The notes beneath the pieces were generated by a model. It was not told where the DNA came from. It did no database searches and was given only the letters and a program-made list of their open reading frames with translations. 64,000 nt of DNA from JBFWWP01 sp050246115 (GTDB lineage Bacteria; Planctomycetota; UBA8108; UBA1146; JAJFFE01). Where the stretch lies: contig JBFWWP010000014.1 in the NCBI GenBank assembly GCA_050246115.1, forward strand, positions 77,374-141,373, given 5' to 3'. This document shows, piece after piece, positions 17,685 through 27,232 of the stretch (position 1 is the stretch's first letter; the number at the start of each line of letters is the position of its first letter). Made by a program: the position numbers and the translations under genes.

Positions 17685-20585
17685 ATGGAACACCCGCGTT
17701 TGTTTCCTTGGCGCCTCGTGGCTGCTCTCCCGTTGGGACTCACCATGCTCACGGTGCTGTCCGCCCAGACGAACAATAGCTGCGCAACCCCGGACGGAAT
17801 CGCGCTCGGCACCACGATCGTCGACACTTCCTTGGCCACGACCGATGGCCCCGCTTTCGCTTCACCCTGCTTCGAGGAGGCCGTCGGCGGAAGTGGAATG
17901 ACGCAGATCTTCAACGACTTGTGGTTCCGCTTCGTCGCGTCGACGACCGGCACCTTGTTGCTCGACACGTGCAGCCTGGTCACGACACACACGGACACGG
18001 CACTCGCCGTTTATGATGGTTTGGCATGCCCCCCCACCCTCCTCGTCGGCTGTGCCGACGAAGGCCCAACGCCGGTTTGCACCGGCACGAGGACCTTCCT
18101 CGCGGTACCGGTCACCGCTGGATCACAGTACCTCGTGCGGCTCGGCGGCTTCGCGAATGGCGACGTCGGCGTCGTGGAACTGTCGCTCAGCATGGTGACT
18201 CCGGCCCCCAACGACGACTGCGTCGATCAGATCGCGATTCTCGATGGCGTCACCAACTTCGACTCGAGTTTCACCTCGACCGATGGCGCGGCGATGATCC
18301 CGGCGGTCTGCAATCCAGGCGCATTCGGGGACGACCAGGTCCACCGCGACCTGTGGTTCACGTACACGGCGACCCAGACCGGAGTCGCTCAGGTGTCGAC
18401 TTGCAACATCACGCCGTGGGATACTCGTCTCGCGGTCTACTCGTCGACCGCTTGCCCCGCCGACTCGAATGACGTGATCGCCTGTAACGATGACGGCGCG
18501 GGCTGTGCGGCGTTTTCCTCGGCGTTGGCCTTCTCCACGGTTCTCAACCAGTCGTATCTCATTCGGGTGGGTGGCTTCAACGGCGCGAGTGCCGGGCCTG
18601 GACAAGTCGAAATTTCTTACGTGGCCGGCCTGCTCAATGACAACTGCGCCGCCGCGCTGCCGCTGATCGTCGGCGACAACCCGTTCGACACGACGTTGGC
18701 CACGACCGACGGACCGAATCATGCCTCCGCCGCAGTCTGCATGTCGGTCGGCAACGATCTGATCGAGCGCGACGTGTGGTTCGAGTTCCTGGCTCCGCAA
18801 ACGGGACTGGTCGAGATGACCACGTGTGTCGACCCTGGCTTCGATAGTCAAGTTGCGGCGTACCCCGACCAGCCCTGCCCGGTCGACCCGCTCTCGGTGA
18901 TCACATGCAACGACGATGACGCAGCGTGCGGGCTGGACCCACTTCGCTCGACGATTCGCTTCAGCACGACTCTCAACGACAACTACATCATTCGGGTGGG
19001 TGGTTTCAGCGACTTCGACGGCGGGCCCGGCGTTCTGCGCGTGCGCTACGTGCCGCGGCCCGTCGAGAACCTCGTCTGCACTCCTTCGGCGACGGACGTC
19101 GCCCTCAGTTGGACGTTGCCGGTGTCGGGAGCATACGGCGACGAGATTCGCGTGTACGAGAACGGGATCGTCGTAGCCACCGTTGCCGCCGGTGCAACGA
19201 GCTTCACCTACGCACCGGCAGGGGGCGGCAACCTCGTGCTACCGCTCGAACTGTGCGTGACCGGCGTCACCGCGGGCGTCGAGTCGCCGCTGGTTTGCTG
19301 CACCCTCGACTGCACGCCCTTGGACTTGGCGTGCACCTATGATTGCGTCACGAATTCGGCGACGTTGACTTGGTCTACGAACCCGGTGCCCACGAGCTAT
19401 GACGTGTTTCGCAATGGCATGCAGGTCGGCTTCTCACTCCCACCGACCCAACTGAGTTTCATGGATCCGAGCCCGCAGACCGGAGCCGTCGGCGACACGA
19501 CTACGTATGATGTCCTCGTGACATGCGTCAACGGTGGCTCGAACGTGATCCAATGCGCTCTCGACTTGCAGGATCCCGCCCCAGCGCAGCACCTCGTCTT
19601 GGCCCTCGAGCGACTCGCGGGAACTGGCGACATCGATAGCGCTGCCGGCTTGGTGCCCGCGCTGATCGCGAACGGTGGATCCGTGGCGGTCTTGAGCCGG
19701 ACCTTCGCGGACTTCGCATGCTTGTCGGACTTGGTGAATGCCGCCGAGGTCATCTGGGTGCTCACGGGCAGCTTCCCGAGCGACTACCGGCTGAGCGCCG
19801 TGGAAGCAGATCTGTTGGCGAGCTTCCAGGCCTTGGGCAAGCCCATGTACTTCGAGTCGGGCGACCACTGGGGTTTCGCGCACGTGGCGTCGACCCTGAA
19901 CGCTCGGGACGGCATCGACGAAGCGGCTACAGCCGATGGGGACGACACTCTCACGCAACTCGACGGCCAGGGATCGCTGTCGAGCTTCGTCGACGTCGAC
20001 TACAGTCAGGATCAGCTGGGCGTGGATTTCAACGATCAGCTCGCGGTGAGCATGACCGACCCGGTGACGACGACGGCGCTGTGGCGCAACAGCGATGACA
20101 CGATGATGGCCGAGCCGGCCTACCTTACCGGCGTGCTGGCGGTTCACGGGGACGGAGGCCGGATGCTCTCGTCGAGTTGGGAGTTCGGCGGCTTCGCCTT
20201 GGACATCAGCAACCCTTCCGCTTCGGATCTCGACCGCGAGCAGCTGGCAGCCGCTTACCTTACCGAGCTCACGTCGCCGGCCGAACCGCCGGAGTTCATA
20301 CGCGGCAACTGCAACGGGGATCTCACCACGAACATTGCCGATGCGATCTTCCTGCTCGGGGCCTTGTTCCCAGGGCCCGGAGGGCCGAACCCGACACCGT
20401 GCCGAGACGGGTGTGACTGTAACGACGACGGGCAGATCAACATCGCGGACGCCGTTGCACTGCTCGGATCGCTGTTCGGCACCCCCGCCGTCCCCCTCCC
20501 GAGCCCGAACGCGGCGGGGGGGTGTGGTCTCGATCCAACCAACGACGTGTTGGATTGCGCGGTGGCGCAGGCTTCGTGCCCGTGA
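17685..20585 (+). CDS. Large exported multidomain protein with PPC-like, Fn3-like and dockerin-like domains
   Basis: The 966-residue protein starts at ATG 17685 (GGAAAGG 7 nt upstream), with signal peptide LVAALPLGLTMLTVLSA. Three similar beta-sandwich repeats follow (about 29-165, 175-310, 317-450), each opening with N(D/N)xCxxA and containing DxWF.(F/Y) and YLIRVGGF: pre-peptidase C-terminal type. Then come two Fn3-like modules (about 455-540, 545-625), an unassigned alpha/beta domain (about 635-865), and two dockerin-type Ca-binding repeats (NCNGDLTTNIADAIFLLGAL and DCNDDGQINIADAVALLGSL, about 872-930). No catalytic motif seen. A bidirectional terminator lies about 100 bp downstream. Confidence 0.85.
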   Translation: MEHPRLFPWRLVAALPLGLTMLTVLSAQTNNSCATPDGIALGTTIVDTSLATTDGPAFASPCFEEAVGGSGMTQIFNDLWFRFVASTTGTLLLDTCSLVTTHTDTALAVYDGLACPPTLLVGCADEGPTPVCTGTRTFLAVPVTAGSQYLVRLGGFANGDVGVVELSLSMVTPAPNDDCVDQIAILDGVTNFDSSFTSTDGAAMIPAVCNPGAFGDDQVHRDLWFTYTATQTGVAQVSTCNITPWDTRLAVYSSTACPADSNDVIACNDDGAGCAAFSSALAFSTVLNQSYLIRVGGFNGASAGPGQVEISYVAGLLNDNCAAALPLIVGDNPFDTTLATTDGPNHASAAVCMSVGNDLIERDVWFEFLAPQTGLVEMTTCVDPGFDSQVAAYPDQPCPVDPLSVITCNDDDAACGLDPLRSTIRFSTTLNDNYIIRVGGFSDFDGGPGVLRVRYVPRPVENLVCTPSATDVALSWTLPVSGAYGDEIRVYENGIVVATVAAGATSFTYAPAGGGNLVLPLELCVTGVTAGVESPLVCCTLDCTPLDLACTYDCVTNSATLTWSTNPVPTSYDVFRNGMQVGFSLPPTQLSFMDPSPQTGAVGDTTTYDVLVTCVNGGSNVIQCALDLQDPAPAQHLVLALERLAGTGDIDSAAGLVPALIANGGSVAVLSRTFADFACLSDLVNAAEVIWVLTGSFPSDYRLSAVEADLLASFQALGKPMYFESGDHWGFAHVASTLNARDGIDEAATADGDDTLTQLDGQGSLSSFVDVDYSQDQLGVDFNDQLAVSMTDPVTTTALWRNSDDTMMAEPAYLTGVLAVHGDGGRMLSSSWEFGGFALDISNPSASDLDREQLAAAYLTELTSPAEPPEFIRGNCNGDLTTNIADAIFLLGALFPGPGGPNPTPCRDGCDCNDDGQINIADAVALLGSLFGTPAVPLPSPNAAGGCGLDPTNDVLDCAVAQASCP

Positions 20586-20688
20586 TGCACGGTTGGAGCA
20601 GAAGCTGGCTTCGAGGGGTGCGACTCACCCCCCTCTGAGTCGTGTCCGAAACGAGGCGGAGGTCGCTTCGCGAGGGTGATCTTCGGAG

Positions 20689-20730
20689 AAAACGAGGGCG
20701 GGAACCCGACCGGGTTCCCGCTCTCGTTTT
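20689..20730. terminator. Bidirectional intrinsic terminator
   Basis: Nearly perfect 19-bp stem (20689-20707 with 20712-20730, one G-U) ending in AAAA on one side and TTTT on the other. It serves the plus-strand dockerin gene (ending 20585) and the minus-strand small basic protein gene (ending 20854). Confidence 0.85.
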
Positions 20731-20853
20731 GGCTTGGGTGATTGAGAACGCAGAGATTCCAGGCGAGGAAGGCGCAGAACGTGGAAGTCGTGGGCAGAAG
20801 GCGAGGGCGCGAAGGCTCTCGATGCTGTCGGTGCCGAAGGGGCCAGACCAGCC

Positions 20854-21075
20854 CTACTTCTTCTTCTTGGTGTCCTTCTCTTCCTTCTCTTCCTTCTTCT
20901 TCTTACCCGCTGCGCGCGCCTTCAGAACGCGAACCTTCGGGAGCCCGTATGGGCTGGAATCATCGGTTTTGAACTTGCCGACCCGCTCCAGTTCGTTGAT
21001 TCGCTCGGCGCGACTGAGAACGTTCCGCGGGCGAACAAGTGCATCTTTGAGTTTCAGAGTTCGGTCGATCGACAT
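20854..21075 (-). CDS. PVC-type small basic protein (Lys-rich tail)
   Basis: The 73-residue protein begins MSIDRTLKLKDALVRPRNVL, continues SRAERINELERVGKF and GLPKVRVLK, and ends in an almost pure Lys/Glu tail. From memory it matches a small basic protein family confined to Planctomycetes, Verrucomicrobia, Lentisphaerae and Chlamydiae, possibly ribosome-associated (the family name mentions rRNA); this association needs checking. The basic tail suggests nucleic-acid binding. It lies between a PHP gene and a bidirectional terminator. Confidence 0.8.
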   Translation of the reverse strand: MSIDRTLKLKDALVRPRNVLSRAERINELERVGKFKTDDSSPYGLPKVRVLKARAAGKKKKEEKEEKDTKKKK

Positions 21076-21210
21076 GTGCCTGCCTCTTGGCTCTGATCCT
21101 TGGGTTTCGAGCGCGCCTCCCGGGCGGTCACATTGGGTGTCTGCCCGATTGCTGGGGGCTCGCCAAAACGTGGGAGAGTAACCGTTCGCCCCTCGGGCGG
21201 CAAGCCGGGA

Positions 21211-22332
21211 TCAGGCCTTCGCGGTCGCACCGACCCGGGAGCGGGCCGCACGGCCGGGCCCGACCTCGCCTGCAGTGGCGCCCACCCGGATGGGGTTGGT
21301 CAGCACCCACAGGCGTTCCTGGCAGTAGATCTCGGCGCGGTACAGCCCCGGGCCGGCGATCGCCACGAGCCCATCCGCGTCCGGGCTCACCACGCTCCGG
21401 TGTCCGTCGCGAATCAGACAAACCTCGATCGGATCGTCGGTTGCGACGGCTATGCGCAGCCCGTCGCCGGCCCGCTCCCAGCGCACGTCGGCGCGCCCGA
21501 GGCCGGCGCCGAGAACGTTGGCGAAACGACCTTCCCGGAGGGTCGTGCGCAGGGCTTCGAGGTCGAGGCCGGCGTCGCCCGTCGGGGGTGGCGTCCACGC
21601 CACGAGTTGATGCGTTCGAAACAGCTGCTCGTAAGCCGGCGTTCGAACTCGTCCGCCGAGTGCCTGCCGATAGTGGGCGTCGAGCCCCACGAAGCCCACG
21701 ACCGAACGTTCCTGGTTCAGGCGATCCCAGCGGGCAAGAAGTTCGCGCGAAGGCATCGAGTCCGGCAGGTGACCGCGTACGAGCCGCGACCGGAGGTTCC
21801 ACGGGCGAACACTGACCGCCCAGTCGACCAGGAAGGTACTGAGTTCGATCCCGTCGATCGGTTGATCCCATCGCCGCCACGGTGCGTTGTAGGTGGCGAG
21901 CCATGGGTTCAGGAACCCTGCTGGGTGCGGTACCCAGGCGAACGCGTTCTGGGCGTGAATCTCCGCGAGAATCGCGGGAGTAGATCGGCGGTGGAGGTCG
22001 TTGGGGAGTCGCTCGAGTCCCAACGCCAGAAGGTGCCGCCCGAAGCGCGACGGAGTGACTTCGACCTCGACGCCGAGCAGGACCCTTCCGTGATACCCTT
22101 CGTCGCAGCGTGCGGCTTGGGTGTTGTGGTCGGTGACGATGACGAAGTCGAGACCCGCCTGAGCGGCGGCTTCGACCACTTGGGGGACGGATCGATTCCC
22201 GTCGGAGTGGTCGGTGTGCACGTGGATGACGCCCCACCTCGGAACCAAGTCGGCGTCGTTGTCGGTAGACAAGGAAGTGATCCCCTTCGCGGCCGCGGCG
22301 TCGCTCTGCTCCACCTCGGTCCAGGTCTGCAC
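21211..22332 (-). CDS. PHP-domain phosphoesterase (CehA/McbA-like)
   Basis: The 373-residue protein has PHP metal motifs near the N-terminus: GVIHVHTDHSDGNRS, VIVTDHNT, VLLGVEVE, then VPHPAGF and FVGLDAHY. The C-terminal third is beta-rich (ADVRWERAGDGLRIAVAT, GLYRAEIYCQ). This resembles the CehA/McbA group often annotated in planctomycetes; substrate unknown. Start is GTG 22332, 12 nt after the stop of the upstream membrane protein gene, without a good Shine-Dalgarno, so coupling is likely. The last 15 residues are a basic tail. Confidence 0.82.
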   Translation of the reverse strand: MQTWTEVEQSDAAAAKGITSLSTDNDADLVPRWGVIHVHTDHSDGNRSVPQVVEAAAQAGLDFVIVTDHNTQAARCDEGYHGRVLLGVEVEVTPSRFGRHLLALGLERLPNDLHRRSTPAILAEIHAQNAFAWVPHPAGFLNPWLATYNAPWRRWDQPIDGIELSTFLVDWAVSVRPWNLRSRLVRGHLPDSMPSRELLARWDRLNQERSVVGFVGLDAHYRQALGGRVRTPAYEQLFRTHQLVAWTPPPTGDAGLDLEALRTTLREGRFANVLGAGLGRADVRWERAGDGLRIAVATDDPIEVCLIRDGHRSVVSPDADGLVAIAGPGLYRAEIYCQERLWVLTNPIRVGATAGEVGPGRAARSRVGATAKA

Positions 22333-22344
22333 GAGCTGGGTCGA

Positions 22345-23442
22345 CTACCGCTCCCGCGCAAGCGGCGTCAAGTCGGCCGGGTTGCCTTCTTCTTCGGTCG
22401 CGCGCGAGACCTCCTCCAGTTCCTTCCGCCCGCGGACGTAGAAGTAGATGCCGATCAGCGCCCAGAAGATCCACGAGACGCGAACCAACAACATCAAGTC
22501 TCCGCCGCGTGCCTGGCCAACGGACTCGAAAAGCAGGCTGTAGGCCGCCTCCCCCACCCCGGCACCGGCTGGCGTCAACGGGATGGCTGCCGCGAGCTGC
22601 CCAACCGGGACCAGCAAAAAGAGGTGCGCTGCCGTTGGCGTGTCGCCGCCCAGCAAAGCGCGCGCAGCGCAGAGGTTCATCAACACTCCGAATGTGTGCG
22701 CTACCACCGAGATCGCAGTCGTCGCCAAGAGGGTCCGTCGCTTCGCGCTCAGCTCCCAAAGAGCGGTCATGAGGCTCGTTGCGATGCGGTGACCGGGAAC
22801 CCGACCGAGCACGCGTTCGCGAAATCGCCGCCACCGGGGATGCCGCCAAAGGGACTCCCAGGACAAGATGACGCCGCCCGCGAGGACGAGCGAGAACAAC
22901 AATCCGATCCCGATCGCCACCCGCAACAGCGTCGGGTCGGCCAACGTCTGACGCGCGTTCACGATCAATGCGAGAAGCCCCAGGACCATCAACCCGGCGA
23001 CGCCGATCACGCGATCGAGAATGACCGAAAGCACGGCGGCAGCCCGTCGAGTCGGAGCCTCCCGCGCGATGTAGAAGCCTTTGACGACGTCGCCCCCGGT
23101 TGCTCCGGGAATCACCTGGCTGAAGAGCAGGCCGATCCAGCTGAGGCGAATCACGTCAGCGAACGACGTCGGCACGTGAAATGCCAAGAGCAAGCATCGC
23201 CAGCGAACGAACGTGAAGAACAGTTGCGCGAGGAAGCAGAGTTGAGCGAGGGCGAGCCACCACGGGTGCTCGAGCGCCGTGAGCAAACGTCCGGGCTCGA
23301 CACGTCCGCCCGCAACCAGCGCCCACAGAAGTCCAGCGCTGAGACCACACGCGACCGCGCCCTTCAGGAAGGCTCGGAGCCACCGCCGACGCCGTTGGGA
23401 CATTCGCGGCTTCAGGGAGGCCTGTGCCTCACGGGTGATCAT
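22345..23442 (-). CDS. Flippase-like integral membrane protein (UPF0104 / LPG-synthase TM family)
   Basis: A 365-residue protein with about eight membrane helices. Family-typical segments are RLSWIGLLFSQVIPGATGGDVVKGFY, AAAVLSVILDRVIGVAGLM, VVAHTFGVLMNLCAARAL and AAAIPLTPAGAGVGEAAYSLLF. Relatives include the flippase half of MprF, so lipid translocation is plausible; the synthetase domain is absent. ATG 23442 overlaps the upstream HEAT lipoprotein gene by 14 bp; ATG 23403 (MSQRRRRW) is an alternative start. It is followed directly by the PHP gene. Confidence 0.85.
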   Translation of the reverse strand: MITREAQASLKPRMSQRRRRWLRAFLKGAVACGLSAGLLWALVAGGRVEPGRLLTALEHPWWLALAQLCFLAQLFFTFVRWRCLLLAFHVPTSFADVIRLSWIGLLFSQVIPGATGGDVVKGFYIAREAPTRRAAAVLSVILDRVIGVAGLMVLGLLALIVNARQTLADPTLLRVAIGIGLLFSLVLAGGVILSWESLWRHPRWRRFRERVLGRVPGHRIATSLMTALWELSAKRRTLLATTAISVVAHTFGVLMNLCAARALLGGDTPTAAHLFLLVPVGQLAAAIPLTPAGAGVGEAAYSLLFESVGQARGGDLMLLVRVSWIFWALIGIYFYVRGRKELEEVSRATEEEGNPADLTPLARER

Positions 23443-24187
23443 CGAGCCACTCTCGCCAACGCGCAGGCAGGTACGAGAAGTCAGCACCCAAGAGCACGAG
23501 CCCGGCGCGATGGCATTGGTAGCGAAGATTACCGTCTTCAGCAGGGTTGACGATGACCAGCGCCAACGGCTTCACCCATGAGGCATCGCCCACCCGAGCC
23601 ATGGACTTCGCTGCTTCGATCCGAACCAGCAGGTCGGAGTCCCGGAGGAGCAAGTCGGTGAGGATTTCCTGACGCTCCGCGGGTGCTACGTCTCGCAGAG
23701 CCTGGACCGCCACCAGACGCACCGTTGACTCCGGATTGCGTGTGCCGCGGGCAGCGATGGTGCCTGCGCACGGCAGCTCTCCTTGCACGGCGATGGAGAT
23801 CAGGTTCGTGAGTGCGACCGTGTCTTGTTCTTCTTCCTGGCGGTCGATCTCGCTGGGGTTATCCTTGCCCGGGAACCGCCGCAGGATGAACGCGTTGATC
23901 CGATCGCGAGTGTCGACGGCCTCGGGGTCACTGGGTCGGGCGGAACTCAGCCTCGACCCGAGATCCAGAATCGCGCGCCGTCGTGCTTCAGGGCTTCCCT
24001 GGCGGGCTCCGTCGAGCAGGGTCTCCACGCCGACGCAGCCCAAGAGCGGGTACACACCGAGGCCAAGCAGCACCACCCAGCTGAGGCGGCGTGAGCGGCC
24101 CGCAAACACACGCTGGCGCGAACGGGCCGACGTCGGGGTTCCTGACGGATCCGCGGTCTTCGGTGCTGGGTAGGGCGTGCGCAACAT
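23429..24187 (-). CDS. HEAT-repeat lipoprotein
   Basis: Start taken at ATG 24187, giving 252 residues. Basic N-terminus, hydrophobic segment and lipobox (SWVVLLGLGVYPLLGC, Cys about residue 50) suggest a lipoprotein. The C-terminal half carries HEAT-like helical repeats (RLVAVQALRDVAPAERQEIL, VRIEAAKSMARVGD) and ends RWREWLDDHP. The small lipoprotein at 34800 has the same HEAT plus W-x-x-W ending. The frame runs open far upstream of ATG 24187 but the sequence there is Arg/Ser-rich and not protein-like. First gene of a minus-strand operon. Confidence 0.75.
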   Translation of the reverse strand: MLRTPYPAPKTADPSGTPTSARSRQRVFAGRSRRLSWVVLLGLGVYPLLGCVGVETLLDGARQGSPEARRRAILDLGSRLSSARPSDPEAVDTRDRINAFILRRFPGKDNPSEIDRQEEEQDTVALTNLISIAVQGELPCAGTIAARGTRNPESTVRLVAVQALRDVAPAERQEILTDLLLRDSDLLVRIEAAKSMARVGDASWVKPLALVIVNPAEDGNLRYQCHRAGLVLLGADFSYLPARWREWLDDHP

Positions 24188-24503
24188 TGGCCGGGTCGAC
24201 TCCTTTGCCCCAAGGGGCCGCTCAACCGAAATCACCGATTCGCCGTCACGAACGCGCCGATCGCCAATCGCCGATCGCCAATCCCTGTGCGAACCTCGAA
24301 CGAACCTTGTGGGCCGAGCACCAGCGCCCAAGACAAGCCCAATTTGGGACCACGGCAATCGCGGGACCTTCGACGACCCGTGACCAACGAACCCGAACCC
24401 GGATCGCCCGGCGAACCCGCGGATGAGTGTGCATCGATCCTGCGGCTGCCTTATAACTCGACCCCCGTCAGCCGGAAAGGCCACGTCGGAAAGGCCACGC
24501 TGG
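24188..24503. other. Divergent promoter region
   Basis: 316 bp between the HEAT lipoprotein (-) and the peptide-binding protein (+). It contains an exact 14-bp tandem duplication (CGCCGATCGCCAAT at 24255-24268 and 24269-24282), a possible operator for either gene. No gene seen. Confidence 0.5.
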
Positions 24504-26318
24504 ATGTCGCGAAATGGATGGCGTGCCTGGTGGTTCCTGCCGCTCGCCTTTCCTTGGACGTTGTTGCTCTCTCTCAACGAAGGGCCTCGGTCCCGCGCGG
24601 ACTTCGTGTGGGTGAACGGCACGGACCCTGCCAGCCTGGATCCTGCGCTCGCCACCGGTGCCCCCGAGGGTCGCCTGCTGCGCACCCTCTACGAAGGACT
24701 GACTCAGCTCGACCCGCGCACTCTGGAGGTCGTGCCCGGAGTCGCCGAGCGCTGGGAAGTGTCGCCTCAGGGGACCGAGATCCGCTTCTTCCTGCGATCC
24801 GACGCGCGCTGGTCGAACGGCGAATCGGTGACCGCTGAGGACTTCGTTCGGTCGTGGCAGCGCCTGCTCTCGCCCGACACCCGAGCGCGCAACGGAGATC
24901 TGCTGTGGTGTGTCGCCGGCGCGCGTACGTTCAGCCGCACGGGCGGTGACTGGGACCGCGTCGGACTTCTCGCCCCGAAGCCTGACGTACTCGAGGTACG
25001 CCTCGAGCATCCCGTGGCCCATTTCCTGTTTCTGACGGGACTGCATCCGTTGTTTCCCGTCCACCGCACGACCCGCGAGGGCGCGCATCCCGAGGCTGCT
25101 CCGTCCGGGTCCACGAGTCCGTTGATCTCGAATGGTGCCTTCCGATTGTCGGAGCGCCGACTTCGTCACTCGATTCGGATGGACCGCAACCCCTACTATT
25201 GGGATCAAGCGTCGGTCGCGCTGCAGAGTCTCGAAGCCCTGTCGGTGGAGTCCGACAACACGGCCCTCAATCTCTTCCTCGCGGGCTCGGTCGACTGGGC
25301 CGTTGGCGTTCCGCGTTCCGTCGTGGGCACCCTGGCGGCGTCCCCGGAGTTTGCTGCCCGCTACCGCCCGACGCCTTACTTCGGCCTCGAGTTCTTGCGC
25401 GTGAACGTCACGCGGCCGCCGTTCGACGATCCCGAAGTCCGGCGAGCGCTGTCCCTAGCGGTGAATCGCGAGGAGATCGTCGAGCGCGTCACGCGCGCGG
25501 GCGAGCAACCGGCTTGGAGCTTCGTGCCGTGGCCGCAGCCTGCCCTCGATCGCCTCGCGTCGCAACACGCGGCTGCGGGCCGGGCAGCACAGCCGGCAGC
25601 GTCGCCTCCCGCTCCCTGGTACCCGCGCTCCTACATCGGCGCTGCGACCCCGACGGCCCGTCGCGAGGTGTCGTCAAGGGATTGGCCGACTCTTGGATAT
25701 GACCCATCGGCGGCGCGCAGCCGACTGCGCGCTCTCGGGTATCGCGTTCCGCGAGCGACGCCAGCTCGTATGGCCAGCGACACCGACCCGGTCGGTGCCG
25801 ACCCGGGCTTCACCGACGGACGCGCGTTTCCCGCGTTCGAGCTGCTCTACAACTCCGGGTCGCTCAACGAACGCATGGCAGAGGTGATCCAGGACCAGTG
25901 GCACCGCGAGCTCGGGATCGACGTACGCCTCACCCACCAGGAGTGGGGCAGCTACCTGGAGCGCACGCGGTCGCTCGCGTACTCCGTGGCTCGTTCCTCG
26001 TGGATTGGCGATTATCTCGATCCCGCCTCCTTTCTCGAAGTACTGGCGACCGATGGGCCCAACAACCGCACCGGTTGGAGTCGACTCGAGTACGACGAGC
26101 GCTTGCGACGTGCAGCGGGCCTCGTCGACGCTTCTCAAAGAGCCAAGTTGCTCCAAGAAGCCGAAGCCCTGCTCCTCGACGAGCTTCCGGTCATCCCGCT
26201 GTACTACTACGTCACGGGCAGCCTGTTCTCCGATCGCTTCGACGGCCTCACGCCAAACCTGCTCGATCTGCACTCCCCCCGTTGGTTTCGGCCCGTGAAG
26301 CAGGAGTCGCCACGGTGA
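24504..26318 (+). CDS. oppA: Peptide ABC transporter substrate-binding protein (OppA/SBP_bac_5 type)
   Basis: The 604-residue exported binding protein begins at ATG 24504 with GGAAAGG upstream. N-terminal membrane/signal segment: WWFLPLAFPWTLLLSL. Family stretches: DPASLDPALATG, LLRTLYEGLTQLDP, VVPGVAERWEVS, RFFLRSDARWSNGESVTAEDFV, then RMDRNPYYWD and RRALSLAVNREEIVE. It should capture oligopeptides in the periplasm. No lipobox Cys is evident. Its stop overlaps the GTG of the permease gene. No ATPase gene follows. Confidence 0.92.
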   Translation: MSRNGWRAWWFLPLAFPWTLLLSLNEGPRSRADFVWVNGTDPASLDPALATGAPEGRLLRTLYEGLTQLDPRTLEVVPGVAERWEVSPQGTEIRFFLRSDARWSNGESVTAEDFVRSWQRLLSPDTRARNGDLLWCVAGARTFSRTGGDWDRVGLLAPKPDVLEVRLEHPVAHFLFLTGLHPLFPVHRTTREGAHPEAAPSGSTSPLISNGAFRLSERRLRHSIRMDRNPYYWDQASVALQSLEALSVESDNTALNLFLAGSVDWAVGVPRSVVGTLAASPEFAARYRPTPYFGLEFLRVNVTRPPFDDPEVRRALSLAVNREEIVERVTRAGEQPAWSFVPWPQPALDRLASQHAAAGRAAQPAASPPAPWYPRSYIGAATPTARREVSSRDWPTLGYDPSAARSRLRALGYRVPRATPARMASDTDPVGADPGFTDGRAFPAFELLYNSGSLNERMAEVIQDQWHRELGIDVRLTHQEWGSYLERTRSLAYSVARSSWIGDYLDPASFLEVLATDGPNNRTGWSRLEYDERLRRAAGLVDASQRAKLLQEAEALLLDELPVIPLYYYVTGSLFSDRFDGLTPNLLDLHSPRWFRPVKQESPR

Positions 26319-27232
26319 TCCGTTTTCTGCTCGTCCGCAGTCTCTGGGTAGTCCTCACGCTCTGGTGCGTGTTCACGATCTCCTTCATCTTGATGCGCGT
26401 CGTCCCAGGAAGTCCGTTCGACGACGAGAAGGGTCTGCCGCAAGAAGTGCGCGCGCGCCTGGAGCAGCAGTTCGGATTCCACCGTCCGCTGTGGGAGCAG
26501 TACTGGACGACTCTCGCCGCATACCTGCAAGGGGACGCGGGGCGGTCCTACCGTTTGCGGGACTACAGCGTTTCCGAGGTGATCGCGGAGGGCTTCCCGG
26601 TCTCGGCGACGCTGGGAGGGTTCGCGCTATGGTTCGCGCTCGTCCTCGGACTGGGAGCTGGCGCCCTGGCCGCGTCGCGACCAGGGTCCTACCTCGAAGG
26701 TGCGATCATCGCCGGCTCGAACTTCGCGATCGCTCTTCCCAACTTCGTGATCGCGGGCGGAACGATCCTGCTGCTCTCCTTCGGGTGGCGCCTGCTGCCC
26801 CCCGCGGGTTGGGGAAGCGTGCGCGAGCTGCTGCTGCCGGGGTTCTGTCTTGGCGCACCCTTCGCAGCCGCGATCGCGCGACTCACGCGGACCGGATTGC
26901 GAGAGGAGCTGTCGCGAGAGTACGTGCGCACCGCTCACGCAAAGGGTCTTTCTCCGCTGCGTGTCGTGGTGGTGCACGCGCTCCCGCTGGCGCTCATGCC
27001 GGTCGTTTCGTTCCTCGGACCCGCCACCGCCGGGGTGCTGACCGGTTCGCTCGTGATCGAGAAGATCTTCGCCATCCCAGGGCTGGGAAGTCACTTCGTC
27101 CAGGCCGCACTGAGCCGCGACTACACTCTCGCGCTCGGCGTCGTGCTGACCTATACGCTCCTCATCTCGGTGATCCATCTCGTCGTGGATGTCGCGTATC
27201 GCACGTTGGACCCCCGGGTGACGACATGGTGA
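26315..27232 (+). CDS. oppB: Peptide ABC transporter permease (OppB/DppB type)
   Basis: The 305-residue inner-membrane permease begins MIRFLLVRSLWVVLTLWCVF, typical of OppB. It has about six helices and the EAA loop REYVRTAHAKGLSPLRVVVVHAL, followed by LVIEKIFAIPGLG. It starts at GTG 26315, overlapping the oppA stop by 4 bp (GTGA), with AGGAG 8 nt upstream. It forms a heterodimer with the next permease. Confidence 0.93.
   Translation: MIRFLLVRSLWVVLTLWCVFTISFILMRVVPGSPFDDEKGLPQEVRARLEQQFGFHRPLWEQYWTTLAAYLQGDAGRSYRLRDYSVSEVIAEGFPVSATLGGFALWFALVLGLGAGALAASRPGSYLEGAIIAGSNFAIALPNFVIAGGTILLLSFGWRLLPPAGWGSVRELLLPGFCLGAPFAAAIARLTRTGLREELSREYVRTAHAKGLSPLRVVVVHALPLALMPVVSFLGPATAGVLTGSLVIEKIFAIPGLGSHFVQAALSRDYTLALGVVLTYTLLISVIHLVVDVAYRTLDPRVTTW

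Noticed and set aside
21100..23550. 816-codon plus-strand open frame
   Set aside because: It lies antisense to the PHP and flippase-like genes, both with clear family motifs; its composition is that of a reverse-complement shadow.
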